A model generated the notes under the pieces. That model ran no database searches. It saw nothing but the letters and a program-made list of their open reading frames with translations, and had not been told where the DNA came from. The position numbers were made by a program, and so were the translations under genes. A stretch of 64,000 nt of DNA from Amycolatopsis pretoriensis (GTDB taxonomy: Bacteria > Actinomycetota > Actinomycetes > Mycobacteriales > Pseudonocardiaceae), in the NCBI RefSeq assembly GCF_900107925.1, contig NZ_FNUJ01000008.1:124001-188000 (forward strand). The letters are read 5' to 3'. Shown here in pieces: positions 34,404-42,755 of the stretch (its first letter is position 1; every line of letters begins with the position of its first letter).

Positions 34404-34960
34404 CAGACCTCGAGCAGCTCGGCTTCCTTGTGCTTGACCAGCTCGTCGACCTTGTGCGAGTAGGTGTCGGTGAGGTTCTGCAGTTCCTTCTCCGCGCGCA
34501 CGACCTCGTCCTCGCCCGCTTCGCCGTCCTTGCCGATGCGGTCGAGCTCTTCCTTGGCCTTGCGGCGGATGCTGCGGATGGTCACCCGCGCGTCCTCGCC
34601 CTTGCCCTTGGCGACCTTCACCATCTCCTTGCGCCGCTCTTCGGTGAGCTGCGGGATGACGATCCGGATCACGTTGCCGTCGTTGCTCGGGTTGACCCCG
34701 AGGTCGGACTCGCGGATCGCCTTCTCGATGGCGTTCAGCTGGGTCTGGTCGTAGGGCTTGATCAGCGCCATCCGCGCCTCGGGCACGTTGACGCTGGCCA
34801 GCTGGTTCAGCGGGGTCGGCGCGCCGTAGTAGTCGACCACGATGCGCGAGAACATCGACGGGGTGGCCCGGCCGGTGCGCACCGACGTCAGGTCCTCCTT
34901 GGCGACGGACACCGCTTTTTCCATCTTCTCCTCGGCATCGAGGAGGGTCTCGTCGATCAC
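34403..34960 (-). CDS. frr: Ribosome recycling factor
   Basis: The 185-residue protein matches RRF throughout: MIDETLLDAEEKMEKAVSVA, RTGRATPSMFSRIVVDYYGA, TPLNQLASVNVPEARMALI, and IVIPQLTEERRKEMVKVAKG. It splits post-termination ribosomes with EF-G. It lies 48 bp after pyrH in the usual pyrH-frr-cdsA order. Confidence 0.97.
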   Translation of the reverse strand: MIDETLLDAEEKMEKAVSVAKEDLTSVRTGRATPSMFSRIVVDYYGAPTPLNQLASVNVPEARMALIKPYDQTQLNAIEKAIRESDLGVNPSNDGNVIRIVIPQLTEERRKEMVKVAKGKGEDARVTIRSIRRKAKEELDRIGKDGEAGEDEVVRAEKELQNLTDTYSHKVDELVKHKEAELLEV

Positions 34961-35008
34961 GGCTACTCCCGTTGTTGTGATGGGTGGCGCTTGCTGATCC
35001 CAGCAGGT

Positions 35009-35752
35009 CTAGGCCGGCACCCCGTCGGCGGGGGTGCTGACCAACGTGCCGATTCTTTCACCACTCACCGCGCGGGCGATGTTCCCCTCGGTGAGCAGGT
35101 TGAACACGATGATCGGCATGTTGTTGTCCATGCAGAGGCTGAACGCCGTCGCGTCGGCGACCTTGAGGTCCCGCTCCAGCACCTCGCGGTGGGTGATCTC
35201 GCGGAACATCTCGGCGGTCGGGTCGGCCTTCGGGTCCGCGGTGTAGACGCCGTCGACGGCCTTGGCCATCAGGACGGCTTCGCAGCCCAGTTCGAGCGCC
35301 CGCTGCGCCGCCGCGGTGTCGGTGGAGAAGTACGGCATGCCGACCCCGGCGCCGAAGATCACGACGCGGCCCTTCTCCAGGTGCCGCTCGGCGCGGCGCG
35401 GGATGTAGGGCTCGGCGACCTGGCCCATCGTGATGGCGGTCTGCACGCGGGTGGGCAGGCCTTCCTTCTCCAGGAAGTCCTGCAGCGCCAGGCAGTTCAT
35501 CACGGTGCCCAGCATCGCCATGTAGTCGGCGCGGTCGCGGTCCATGCCGCGCTGCGAAAGCTCGGCGCCGCGGAAGTAGTTGCCGCCACCGATCACGACC
35601 GCGACCTGGACGCCGGTGCGGGCGACGTCGGCGATCTGCTGCGCGACCGAGTGGACGACATCCGGATCGACGCCGATCGAACCACCGCCGAACATTTCGC
35701 CGCCCAGCTTCAGCAGCACCCGCCGGTAGCCACCTTCGACCCGGTCACCCAT
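35009..35752 (-). CDS. pyrH: UMP kinase
   Basis: The 247-residue amino-acid-kinase-fold enzyme shows RVLLKLGGEMFGGG, VAVVIGGGNYFRGAELSQRG, DRADYMAMLGTVMN and GVYTADPKADPTAEMF. It phosphorylates UMP to UDP in pyrimidine synthesis. It lies 117 bp downstream of tsf, across a strong stem-loop, so it may be transcribed separately. Confidence 0.97.
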   Translation of the reverse strand: MGDRVEGGYRRVLLKLGGEMFGGGSIGVDPDVVHSVAQQIADVARTGVQVAVVIGGGNYFRGAELSQRGMDRDRADYMAMLGTVMNCLALQDFLEKEGLPTRVQTAITMGQVAEPYIPRRAERHLEKGRVVIFGAGVGMPYFSTDTAAAQRALELGCEAVLMAKAVDGVYTADPKADPTAEMFREITHREVLERDLKVADATAFSLCMDNNMPIIVFNLLTEGNIARAVSGERIGTLVSTPADGVPA

Positions 35753-35801
35753 CTATGTCGCCTCCTAGGCCCTCGACCGCTTCAGATCTTCTCTAGACCC
35801 G

Positions 35802-35840
35802 ACAGTGCCCCGCCCCCGATGGACGGAGACGGGGCACTGT
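35802..35840 (-). terminator. Stem-loop terminator after tsf
   Basis: ACAGTGCCCCG (35802-35812) pairs perfectly with CGGGGCACTGT (35830-35840), an 11-bp stem with a 17-nt loop, 30 bp past the tsf stop. There is no long U-tract. It probably separates rpsB-tsf from pyrH-frr-cdsA. Confidence 0.7.
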
Positions 35841-35869
35841 GGGTGTGAAACCTACGCCCTGGCCTGAGG

Positions 35870-36685
35870 TCAGGCCTGGCCGACCTCGAAACGCGCGAAC
35901 TTGGTCAGCGTCACGCCGGCCTCGTCCAGGAGCGCCTTGACGGTCTTCTTGTTGTCCTTGACCGACGGCTGCTCGAGCAGGACGTTGTCCTTGTAGTACG
36001 CGTTGACCTTGCCCTCGATGATCTTCGTGAGGGCCTGCTCCGGCTTGCCCTCTTCACGAGCGGTCTTCTCCGCGATGGAGCGCTCGTTCTCGACGATCTC
36101 GGCGGGCACCTCGTCGCGGGTCAGGTACTTCGCGCGCAGCGCGGCGACCTGCATGGCGGCGCCGCGGGCGGCCTCGCTGTCGTCACCGGTGAACTCGACG
36201 AGCACGCCGACGGCCGGCGGCAGGTCCGAGCCGCGGCGGTGCAGGTAGGTCGCGGTCTGGCCCTCGAAGGCCACGACGCGACGCAGTTCCAGCTTCTCGC
36301 CGATGCGGGCCGAAAGCTCCTGGACGACCTCGTTGACGGTCTTGCCCTCGAGCTCGGCACCCTTGAGCGCCTCGACGTCGCTGGTCTTGAGGGACTTCGC
36401 GACCTCGACGATCTTCGCGGCGAGCGCCTGGAAGTCGGCGTTCTTCGCGACGAAGTCGGTCTCGGAGTCGAGCTCGATGAGAACGCCGCCGTCGCCGGTG
36501 ACCAGGCCCTCGGCGGTGGCGCGCTCGGCGCGCTTGCCGACGTCCTTGGCGCCCTTGATGCGGAGGAACTCGACGGCCTTCTCGAAGTCGCCGTCGTTCT
36601 CCTCCAGCGCCTTCTTGCAGTCCATCATGCCGGCGCCGGTCATCTCGCGCAGGCGCTTCACGTCAGCGGCGGTGTAGTTCGCCAT
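35870..36685 (-). CDS. tsf: Translation elongation factor Ts
   Basis: The 271-residue protein begins MANYTAADVKRLREMTGAGM and MDCKKALEENDGDFEKAVEFL, followed by GAKDVGKRA and the core domain. It is the GDP/GTP exchange factor of EF-Tu. It follows rpsB by 89 bp, separated by a perfect hairpin. Confidence 0.97.
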   Translation of the reverse strand: MANYTAADVKRLREMTGAGMMDCKKALEENDGDFEKAVEFLRIKGAKDVGKRAERATAEGLVTGDGGVLIELDSETDFVAKNADFQALAAKIVEVAKSLKTSDVEALKGAELEGKTVNEVVQELSARIGEKLELRRVVAFEGQTATYLHRRGSDLPPAVGVLVEFTGDDSEAARGAAMQVAALRAKYLTRDEVPAEIVENERSIAEKTAREEGKPEQALTKIIEGKVNAYYKDNVLLEQPSVKDNKKTVKALLDEAGVTLTKFARFEVGQA

Positions 36686-36727
36686 TCTGGTAAATCCGTC
36701 CTTTGCAGGAAATCTGTGGGTTGCTAC

Positions 36728-36765
36728 GCCCGTGCGGCCGACCCATCGGGGCCGGCCGCACGGGC
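36728..36765 (-). terminator. Hairpin between rpsB and tsf
   Basis: GCCCGTGCGGCCG (36728-36740) and CGGCCGCACGGGC (36753-36765) form a perfect 13-bp stem with a 12-nt loop in the short rpsB-tsf gap. Because the two genes are usually one transcript, it may act as an attenuator or RNA-processing site that sets the S2:EF-Ts ratio, which is inference. Confidence 0.6.
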
Positions 36766-36774
36766 GGTGGGACA

Positions 36775-37647
36775 TCAGGAGGAGGCGGTCGCCTGCTCGG
36801 CGGGCGTCTCGACCGGAGCGTCGACGGCCGCGGCGGCCTCGGTCGCGTCGGCAGCGGCGGTCTCGGAGCCGGCGAGCAGCTCCTTCTCCCACTCGGCCAG
36901 CGGCTCGTCGGCGGCGACGCCCGGCTCCGGCTTGGTGTCCGCGGAGGCACCGTTGCGGCTGGAGCGCTGCATCAGACCGGCGGCCGCGGCCTCGGCGACG
37001 ACCTTGGTCAGCAGCGCGGCCGACCGGATGGCGTCGTCGTTGCCCGGGATCGGGTAGTCGACCTCGTCCGGGTCGCAGTTGGTGTCCAGGATCGCGACGA
37101 CCGGGATGTTCAGCTTGCGAGCCTCGCCGACGGCGATGTGCTCCTTCTTCGTGTCGACGATCCACACGATGCTCGGCACCTTGGCCATGTCGCGGATACC
37201 GCCGAGGGTCTTCTCGAGCTTGTCCTTCTCACGGGTGAGCGTGAGGATCTCGCGCTTGGTGAGACCTTCGAAGCCACCGGTCTGCTCGCGCGACTCGAGC
37301 TCCTTCAGGCGCAGGAGGCGCTTGTGGACCGTCTGGAAGTTGGTCAGCATGCCGCCGAGCCAGCGCTGGTTCACGTAGGGCATGCCCACGCGCGAGGCTT
37401 CGGCCGCGATGGCTTCCTGAGCCTGCTTCTTGGTGCCGACGAACATGATCGTGCCACCGTGCGCGACGGTTTCCTTGATGAACTCGAAGGCACGGTCGAT
37501 GTAGGTCAGCGTCTGCTGCAGGTCGATGATGTAGATGCCGTTGCGCTCGGTGAAGATGTAGCGCTTCATCTTCGGGTTCCACCGACGGGTCTGGTGCCCG
37601 AAGTGCACGCCGCTGTCGAGCAGCTGCTTCATGGTGACGACGGCCAT
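36775..37647 (-). CDS. rpsB: 30S ribosomal protein S2
   Basis: The 290-residue protein matches S2: MAVVTMKQLLDSGVHFGHQT, RRWNPKMKRYIFTERNGIYI, FVGTKKQAQEAIAAEASRVG, PYVNQRWLGGMLTNFQTV and IPVVAILDTNCDPDEVDYPI. The C-terminal Ala/Glu-rich tail of about 50 residues is typical of actinobacterial S2. It is divergent from the M23 peptidase gene. Confidence 0.97.
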   Translation of the reverse strand: MAVVTMKQLLDSGVHFGHQTRRWNPKMKRYIFTERNGIYIIDLQQTLTYIDRAFEFIKETVAHGGTIMFVGTKKQAQEAIAAEASRVGMPYVNQRWLGGMLTNFQTVHKRLLRLKELESREQTGGFEGLTKREILTLTREKDKLEKTLGGIRDMAKVPSIVWIVDTKKEHIAVGEARKLNIPVVAILDTNCDPDEVDYPIPGNDDAIRSAALLTKVVAEAAAAGLMQRSSRNGASADTKPEPGVAADEPLAEWEKELLAGSETAAADATEAAAAVDAPVETPAEQATASS

Positions 37648-38011
37648 TGCCGGAATCACACCTCTTCTGTGTCGCGCGCGCCCCGCTGGGACGCGCTGCT
37701 CGGTTTTGTCGCTCGCGGCCGGGTGGCCGTTCGCCCTGGTGCCCGTGGCGGAGCCCGGACCCTGAGGGGTGAGGAACCCCAGGGACCGCCGGACCCCGTG
37801 CGTCTCCCGCGGTAGGAAAAAATCGAGGGAACGCGCACGTGCACGCGAAGTCAGCCCGCTCACGCGGACCGCGCAAAAGATTCTACCCCCTGCCACCAGC
37901 CCCTCCCCCACCGGCGGCCGAGTTGTCCACACCGGCTCCGGAACGGCCCGAGTTGTCCACAGATTCGCGGCCGCGCCCCCACGCGGGAGTCCGGTGCCGC
38001 ACGCTGGAGCC
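37648..38011. other. Divergent intergenic region between rpsB and the M23 peptidase gene, with two DnaA boxes
   Basis: These 364 bp must contain both promoters. On the minus strand an imperfect hairpin (CCCTGGGG and CCCCTCAGGG with short loop) lies about 110-130 nt before rpsB and could be the S2 autoregulatory leader. Two perfect TTGTCCACA boxes are at 37923-37931 and 37953-37961. No small gene or RNA gene is recognised. Confidence 0.5.
37923..37961 (+). promoter_or_regulatory. Pair of perfect DnaA boxes upstream of the M23 gene
   Basis: TTGTCCACA occurs at 37923-37931 and 37953-37961 in the same orientation, 30 bp apart, embedded in a longer repeat GAGTTGTCCACA. TTGTCCACA is the known high-GC actinobacterial DnaA box. 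The pair lies 50-90 bp upstream of ATG 38012, a position suited to DnaA control of the peptidase gene. Confidence 0.6.
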
Positions 38012-39268
38012 ATGGAGTCGATCAACGGTTTCCGACGTGGCGCATGGGGCGCGATTGCCCTGGTCACGATGGGTTTTGTGCTTGTCGTCGCGATGCTCGC
38101 GTGGCCGTCCGCGACCGCCTGGCGGGCGACCGGCCCGGGTGTGTTCGTGGCGACGACCGGGCTGGGGATGCCTGACGGTGGATCCGGTGGGCAAGGGCCA
38201 CCGCCACGGACGGGTGAGCCACCACCGGCGGCCGCGGGCGGGTGGATGGCCGAGCGCGCGAGAGCCGAGCTGCTGCCGGCGGCCGAGCCACCGACGCCGC
38301 TCGGCTCGACCCCGGCTCGGCCCATTTCGACCGAGCCGAGGACCACAGCGCTGGTGGCGACCCCGTCCCAATGGACACCGGCCGCTTGGACGATGGTGCT
38401 TGAGTCGGCCTCGCCCCAGCCAACCCAAGTCACGTGGACCATGGCGCTCGCGCCGGCCTCGCCCCAGCCACCCCAAGCCACGTGGTCCACTCCGGTCGCG
38501 CCAGGCCCGGCCCAGCCAACCCAAGTCACGCGGGCCACTCCGCGCGCGCCAGGCACGACCCAGCCAACCCAAGTCACGCGGGCCGTGGCGCTCGCGCCAG
38601 CGTCGCCCCAGCTGCCCCAAGTCACCTGGACCACTCCGCGCGCGCCAGGCATGGCCCAGCCAACCCAAGTCACGTGGAACATGACGCTCGCGCCAGCGTC
38701 GCGCCAGCCGCCCCAAGTCACGTGGGCCACTCCGCTCGCGCCGGGCCCGGCCCAGCCGGCCTCGTGGGCCACGGCGCTCCCGGCCCCGTCCGAGCCGGCC
38801 TCGGTCACGTGGACCTCGCCGGACTTCCCCCTGGCCGCGCCCCAGGGCCGGCTCTCCTGGCCGCTGTCACCCGTTCCGGTGGTCACCAAGTACTTCGACG
38901 CCCCCGAAACGCCCTACGGCGCCGGCCACCGGGGCGTCGACCTGGCCGCCGTCCCCGGGCAGGAGGTCCTCTCCGCCGATGCCGGGGTCGTCGTCTTCGC
39001 CGGGCTCGTCGGCGGGCGGCCCGTCATGTCCGTCGACCACGACGGTGGCCTGCGCACCACCTACGAACCCGTCGAGCCGAAGGTCGCAGTCGGCGATCAG
39101 GTCTACCGGGGGCAGGTGCTCGGGACCGTCCTCGCCGGGCACCCCGGCTGCGCGATCGCCGCCTGCCTGCACTGGGGCGTGCGGCGCGGTGACGAGTACG
39201 TCGACCCCCTCGCGCTCATCGGCGAGCTCGGCGAATTCCGCCTCAAGCCGTGGGGAGGTGGTCCGTGA
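38012..39268 (+). CDS. M23-family peptidoglycan endopeptidase with 16-residue tandem-repeat linker
   Basis: The 418-residue protein has a signal anchor (AWGAIALVTMGFVLVVAMLAW) and a repeat region. The C-terminal LytM/M23 domain has HRGVDLAAVPGQEVLSADAG (zinc ligands H and D) and CLHWGVRRGDEYVDP (HxH-like end); WPLSPVPVVTKYF marks the domain start. Eight copies of a Pro/Gln/Thr/Trp-rich 16-mer (ASPQPTQVTWTMALAP type) precede the domain. It is the plus-strand interloper in a minus-strand block. M23 enzymes cleave peptide crosslinks in the wall. Confidence 0.87.
   Translation: MESINGFRRGAWGAIALVTMGFVLVVAMLAWPSATAWRATGPGVFVATTGLGMPDGGSGGQGPPPRTGEPPPAAAGGWMAERARAELLPAAEPPTPLGSTPARPISTEPRTTALVATPSQWTPAAWTMVLESASPQPTQVTWTMALAPASPQPPQATWSTPVAPGPAQPTQVTRATPRAPGTTQPTQVTRAVALAPASPQLPQVTWTTPRAPGMAQPTQVTWNMTLAPASRQPPQVTWATPLAPGPAQPASWATALPAPSEPASVTWTSPDFPLAAPQGRLSWPLSPVPVVTKYFDAPETPYGAGHRGVDLAAVPGQEVLSADAGVVVFAGLVGGRPVMSVDHDGGLRTTYEPVEPKVAVGDQVYRGQVLGTVLAGHPGCAIAACLHWGVRRGDEYVDPLALIGELGEFRLKPWGGGP
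38408..38788 (+). repeat. 48-bp tandem repeat inside the M23 peptidase gene
   Basis: About eight imperfect 48-bp units encode a 16-residue consensus A-S-P-Q-P-P-Q-V-T-W-x-x-x-L-A-P. Units alternate in the first two residues (ASPQ, GPAQ, GTTQ, GMAQ, ASRQ), and the last is 15 residues. Exact 3-nt periodicity preserves the frame. They form an extended Pro/Thr linker between membrane anchor and catalytic domain. Confidence 0.85.
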
Positions 39269-40252
39269 TCAGGAGCCGGTCTGCTCGACCAGCTTGGCGC
39301 GCAGCCGCATGACCGCCCGCGTGTGCAGCTGGCTGACCCGCGACTCCGTGACGCCCAGGACCTTGCCGATCTCGGCGAGGGTCAGGCTCTCGAAGTAGTA
39401 GAGGCTGACCACGATCTTGTCGCGCTCGGTCAGCTGCGCGATGGCCTGGGCGAGCTGGCGGCGGTTGTCCTGGTCGACGAGCACCGCGACCGGGTCGACG
39501 GCGTCGTCGTCGGGGATCGTGTCGACCAGCGAGCCGCTGTCCTTGCCCGCGGCCACCAGGTCCTCCAGCGCGACGACGCTGGTCAGCTGCAGCTGGCCGT
39601 AGAAGTCGCGCAGGTCGTCGAGGCCGATGCCCAGCTCGGTGGCGAGCTCGGCGTCGGTCGGCGTGCGGTTCAGGCGCGCGCCGAGCCGCTCCATCGCGCG
39701 CTCGGCCTCCTTGGCTTTGCTGCGGACCGCGCGCGGCACCCAGTCCTGCGAACGGAGGTCGTCGAGGATCGCGCCGCGGATCCGCTGCATCGCGTACGTC
39801 TCGAAACGCAGGCCGCGTTCGGGGTCGAACTTCTCGATCGCGTCGACGAGACCGAAGATGCCGGACTGCACGAGGTCACCGACGTCGACGTGGGTCGGCA
39901 GGCCGGTGCCGACCCGACCGGCGACGTACTTGACCAGCGGGGCGTAGTGCAGCACGAGCCGATCGCGCGACGCCTGGTCGGGGCTGTCGGCGAACTGCCG
40001 CCACAGCGCCGCGATCCCGGCGTCGACGTCGTAGCCGGCGCGCGGTTCAGCGGGCGCGGCGGCCTCACCGTGAGTGGTCACTCCGGCGGTTTCGGTCACG
40101 TGCGGTCCTGCGGTCATTGCACAGTCGTTCTCGGCATGCGGCTCAGTGTTGTCTCCGTGCTCGTGCGGATGCGCGTGCGCCGCCGGGCCCGCTGGTGACG
40201 ACCCCGGCGAGACTCCCCGGGCCGCCTCAGGCCCTGGGGTGCGCTCGGTCAT
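39269..40252 (-). CDS. whiG: WhiG/FliA-type RNA polymerase sigma factor
   Basis: The frame encodes up to 327 residues with sigma regions 1.2-4: RLVLHYAPLVKYVAGRVG, VQSGIFGLVDAIEKFDPERG, FETYAMQRIRGAILDDLRSQ, LTERDKIVVSLYYFESLTL and VLGVTESRVSQLHTRAVMRL. The SQDWVPRAVR segment is typical of WhiG/FliA. In Streptomyces WhiG commits aerial hyphae to sporulation. The N-terminal 75 residues are low-complexity His/Ala-rich and the true start may be an internal Met. Its start overlaps the xerC end. Confidence 0.93.
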   Translation of the reverse strand: MTERTPGPEAARGVSPGSSPAGPAAHAHPHEHGDNTEPHAENDCAMTAGPHVTETAGVTTHGEAAAPAEPRAGYDVDAGIAALWRQFADSPDQASRDRLVLHYAPLVKYVAGRVGTGLPTHVDVGDLVQSGIFGLVDAIEKFDPERGLRFETYAMQRIRGAILDDLRSQDWVPRAVRSKAKEAERAMERLGARLNRTPTDAELATELGIGLDDLRDFYGQLQLTSVVALEDLVAAGKDSGSLVDTIPDDDAVDPVAVLVDQDNRRQLAQAIAQLTERDKIVVSLYYFESLTLAEIGKVLGVTESRVSQLHTRAVMRLRAKLVEQTGS

Positions 40253-41210
40253 GGATCGCTTTCAACCGGTCGACGGTCACATGAGTGTAGAGCTGCGTCG
40301 TGGCAAGCGTAGCGTGACCGAGCAGTTCCTGAACGCTCCTGAGATCGGCACCCCCTTCGAGTAGATGCGTCGCCGCCGAATGGCGCAGGCCGTGAGGCCC
40401 CATGTCGACCGCTCCGGGCACCGCCGAGACGGCGTCGTGCACCACTCGCCGCACCGCTCGCGGGTCGACGCGTTTTCCCCGGACACCGAGGAAAAGTGCG
40501 GGCTCGACGCCGTCACCGGCGGTTTCCGCGACGATCTTCGGCCGTCCCTCGGTGATCCAGTCGTCCAGCGCTTCCGCCGCCGGGACGCCGAACGGCACCA
40601 CGCGTTCCTTGCCGCCCTTCCCGAGCACTGTGACGACACGACGGGAGAAGTCCGCTCCACCGAGGTCCAACCCGCACAACTCGGACACGCGGATGCCGGT
40701 GGCGTAGAGCAGCTCGACGATCGCGCGATCACGCAGGGCGACAGGATCGCGTTCGGCGGCGCCGGCCGCCGACGCCTGCATGACCTCCCCCGCCTGCCCG
40801 GCGCGCAGCACCCCGGGCAGGGTGCGGTGCGCCCGCGGGGCGGCGAGCCGGCCGCCCGGATCGGTCGCGAGGACGCCGGTCCGGTGCGCCCAGGCGGTGA
40901 AGGTCCGCGCCGAGGCCGCCCGCCGCGCGAGCGTCGTCCGGCTCGCCCCACCGGACTGCTGGGCGGCGAGCCACGAACGCAGCCGCGCCAGGTCCAGCTC
41001 GGCGAGCCCACCCCCGCCGTCCACGACGAACCCCAGCAGCGACACCGCATCGCCGACGTACGCCCGGACAGTGTGCGCCGATAGGCCGCGTTCGAGCCCG
41101 AGGTGCCGTTCGTACCCGGCGACGACGTCCCGGACCGGCTCGGGCAGCGCGGCCCGGAGCGCGCGCAGGTCCGGACGGCGGCCCCGGCCGGGGTGTGATG
41201 GCGGCGGCAT
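40227..41210 (-). CDS. xerC: Tyrosine recombinase XerC
   Basis: The 327-residue protein has the SAM-like core-binding domain (GYERHLGLERGLSAHTVRAY) and the catalytic domain with Arg in LLYATGIRVSELCGLD, HGLRHSAATHLLEGGADLRS, LLGHATLATTQLYTHV. The Arg-His-Arg-His-Tyr set is complete. It resolves chromosome dimers at dif with XerD. ATG 41210 (MPPPSHPGRG) is chosen; GTG 41219 is possible. Confidence 0.92.
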   Translation of the reverse strand: MPPPSHPGRGRRPDLRALRAALPEPVRDVVAGYERHLGLERGLSAHTVRAYVGDAVSLLGFVVDGGGGLAELDLARLRSWLAAQQSGGASRTTLARRAASARTFTAWAHRTGVLATDPGGRLAAPRAHRTLPGVLRAGQAGEVMQASAAGAAERDPVALRDRAIVELLYATGIRVSELCGLDLGGADFSRRVVTVLGKGGKERVVPFGVPAAEALDDWITEGRPKIVAETAGDGVEPALFLGVRGKRVDPRAVRRVVHDAVSAVPGAVDMGPHGLRHSAATHLLEGGADLRSVQELLGHATLATTQLYTHVTVDRLKAIHDRAHPRA

Positions 41211-41313
41211 GGATGTCACGCTGCGCGAACATCCGCCTCCGGTCAAGGATCGCCACGCGGGCACACCGGACCAGCCGAATTCCTTCGACGATTTCGCCCG
41301 GATTTCGTGGTGT

Positions 41314-42453
41314 TCACGCGCTTTCCCTCCGTCGTCGCCAGCCCGCGTCCCCGCGGACGGCGAATCCGTCGATCTCCAACGCGGGCAGCAAGGCCCGCAC
41401 TTTCCGCAGCGGCAGCCCGGATTCGGCCGCGATTTCGGAGTCCGAACGGTCGGCACGTGCGGCAAGCGCCTCGTAGGTGCGCAATGCCTCGGGGCCCAGC
41501 CGGTCGGTCGGGCGCTTCGGCCGGGCGTCCGGATCTTCGGCGATGCCGAAGCGTCCGACGGTCTCGAGGATCTCGTCGACGGTCGAGACGAGCGTCGCGC
41601 GCGAGTCGCGGATCAGGTCGTGGCAGCCGACGGACATCCCCGACGAGACGGGCCCCGGCACGGCCATGACCACTTTCCCGAGGGCGCCGGCGGTGCTCGC
41701 GGTGTTGCGCGCGCCGCTGCGCTTCCCGGCTTCGACGACCAAGGTGCCCTCGGTGAGGGCGGCGATGAGCCGGTTGCGGACCAGGAACCGGTGCCGGGCG
41801 GGCGGCGTGCCGGGCGGGTACTCGCTGACGACCGCGCCGCCGTTGCGGACGATCCGGTTCAGCAGCCCGACGTGCCCGGCCGGGTACCCGGCATCGACGG
41901 CGCAGCCGAGCACGGCGACGGTGACCCCGGAGGCGGCGAGCGCACCGCGGTGGGCGGCGCCGTCGATGCCGTAGGCCGCGCCCGAGAAGATGGGGACGCC
42001 CCGGGTGGCCAGGCCGTAGGACAGCTCGGCGGCGTGGTGCTCGCCGTACTCGGTGGCCGCCCGCGCGCCGACGACGGCGACGGCACGATCGGCGGCGGTG
42101 CCGAGCGCGACATCCCCGGTGACCCACAACGCCAGCGGCGCCACGGCTTCGGACACGCCACGGCGGGCCGCTTGGTCGAGGGCGAGCAGCGGCCAGGCGG
42201 GCCACTCGTCGTCTTCGGGGACGACGAGCCGAGCCCCGGCCGCGGCGGCCCGCGCGAAGTCTTGGCCGACTAGGTCGTACTCGCGACGCGCCTCGGTCGC
42301 TTTGAGGACTTCGGGTGGACAGTCGCCGCGACGGACCCGGGCGGCCGCGTCGACCGGACCGTGCGCGGCCACGAAGGCCGCCAGCGCGGCGGCTGGGGGT
42401 TCGGCGACCCGCAGGAGGTAGGCGCGGGCTCGCCGCAACTCGTCGGCGCTCAT
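41314..42453 (-). CDS. dprA: DNA-processing protein DprA
   Basis: The 379-residue protein shows the Rossmann fold VAVVGARAATEYGEHHAAEL, GVPIFSGAAYGIDGAAHRGA, VLGCAVDAGYPAGH and a C-terminal winged helix. It binds single-stranded DNA and loads RecA in transformation and repair. The start ATG overlaps the stop of the upstream frame (ATGA). It is followed by 103 bp before xerC. Confidence 0.94.
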   Translation of the reverse strand: MSADELRRARAYLLRVAEPPAAALAAFVAAHGPVDAAARVRRGDCPPEVLKATEARREYDLVGQDFARAAAAGARLVVPEDDEWPAWPLLALDQAARRGVSEAVAPLALWVTGDVALGTAADRAVAVVGARAATEYGEHHAAELSYGLATRGVPIFSGAAYGIDGAAHRGALAASGVTVAVLGCAVDAGYPAGHVGLLNRIVRNGGAVVSEYPPGTPPARHRFLVRNRLIAALTEGTLVVEAGKRSGARNTASTAGALGKVVMAVPGPVSSGMSVGCHDLIRDSRATLVSTVDEILETVGRFGIAEDPDARPKRPTDRLGPEALRTYEALAARADRSDSEIAAESGLPLRKVRALLPALEIDGFAVRGDAGWRRRRESA

Positions 42454-42755
42454 GCCGCCACCCGCTCACCAAGGGCCGCCGAGGAACCGACCGGGTGCGC
42501 AGCCGGGAGGACCTGTGGATCGGCCACTCGTGCGTACGGCCGGCAAGACCCATCGGCGCCCATCGCACCGCCGGGACTCACGACGCTTCGCCCGCCGACA
42601 ACCGGCGCAAGCCGGCCGGGTCGGCCAGCGACAAGCCCGGGGACGCAGCTGCCGAGGACGGCTCGTCGAGGCTCGACCCGCCCCGGCTCGCGGACGGTCG
42701 AAAGCGAGGCGACCGGGCTTTCCGAGTCCCGGTGGTGCAGCTTGGCGAGCCTCAT
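42450..42755 (-). pseudogene. Degenerate duplication of the yifB 3' end, bridging yifB and dprA
   Basis: A 101-codon frame starts by an ATGA overlap at the yifB stop and ends SSAALGERVAA followed by an ATGA overlap with dprA. The yifB protein ends SALAFRERVAA, and about 21 bp at both junctions are identical (42450s and 42750s). Upstream of each junction the DNA remains partly alignable, and the protein shows a weak match (GAMGADGSCRPYARVADP vs GALSGRGADRCLRIAWTLAD). The simplest reading is an old tandem duplication of about 300 bp that has decayed but kept both translational couplings. Confidence 0.55.

Noticed and set aside
40227..41210. Integrase of a mobile element
   Set aside because: It is the housekeeping XerC in its conserved place between dprA and whiG; no attachment sites or phage genes are present.
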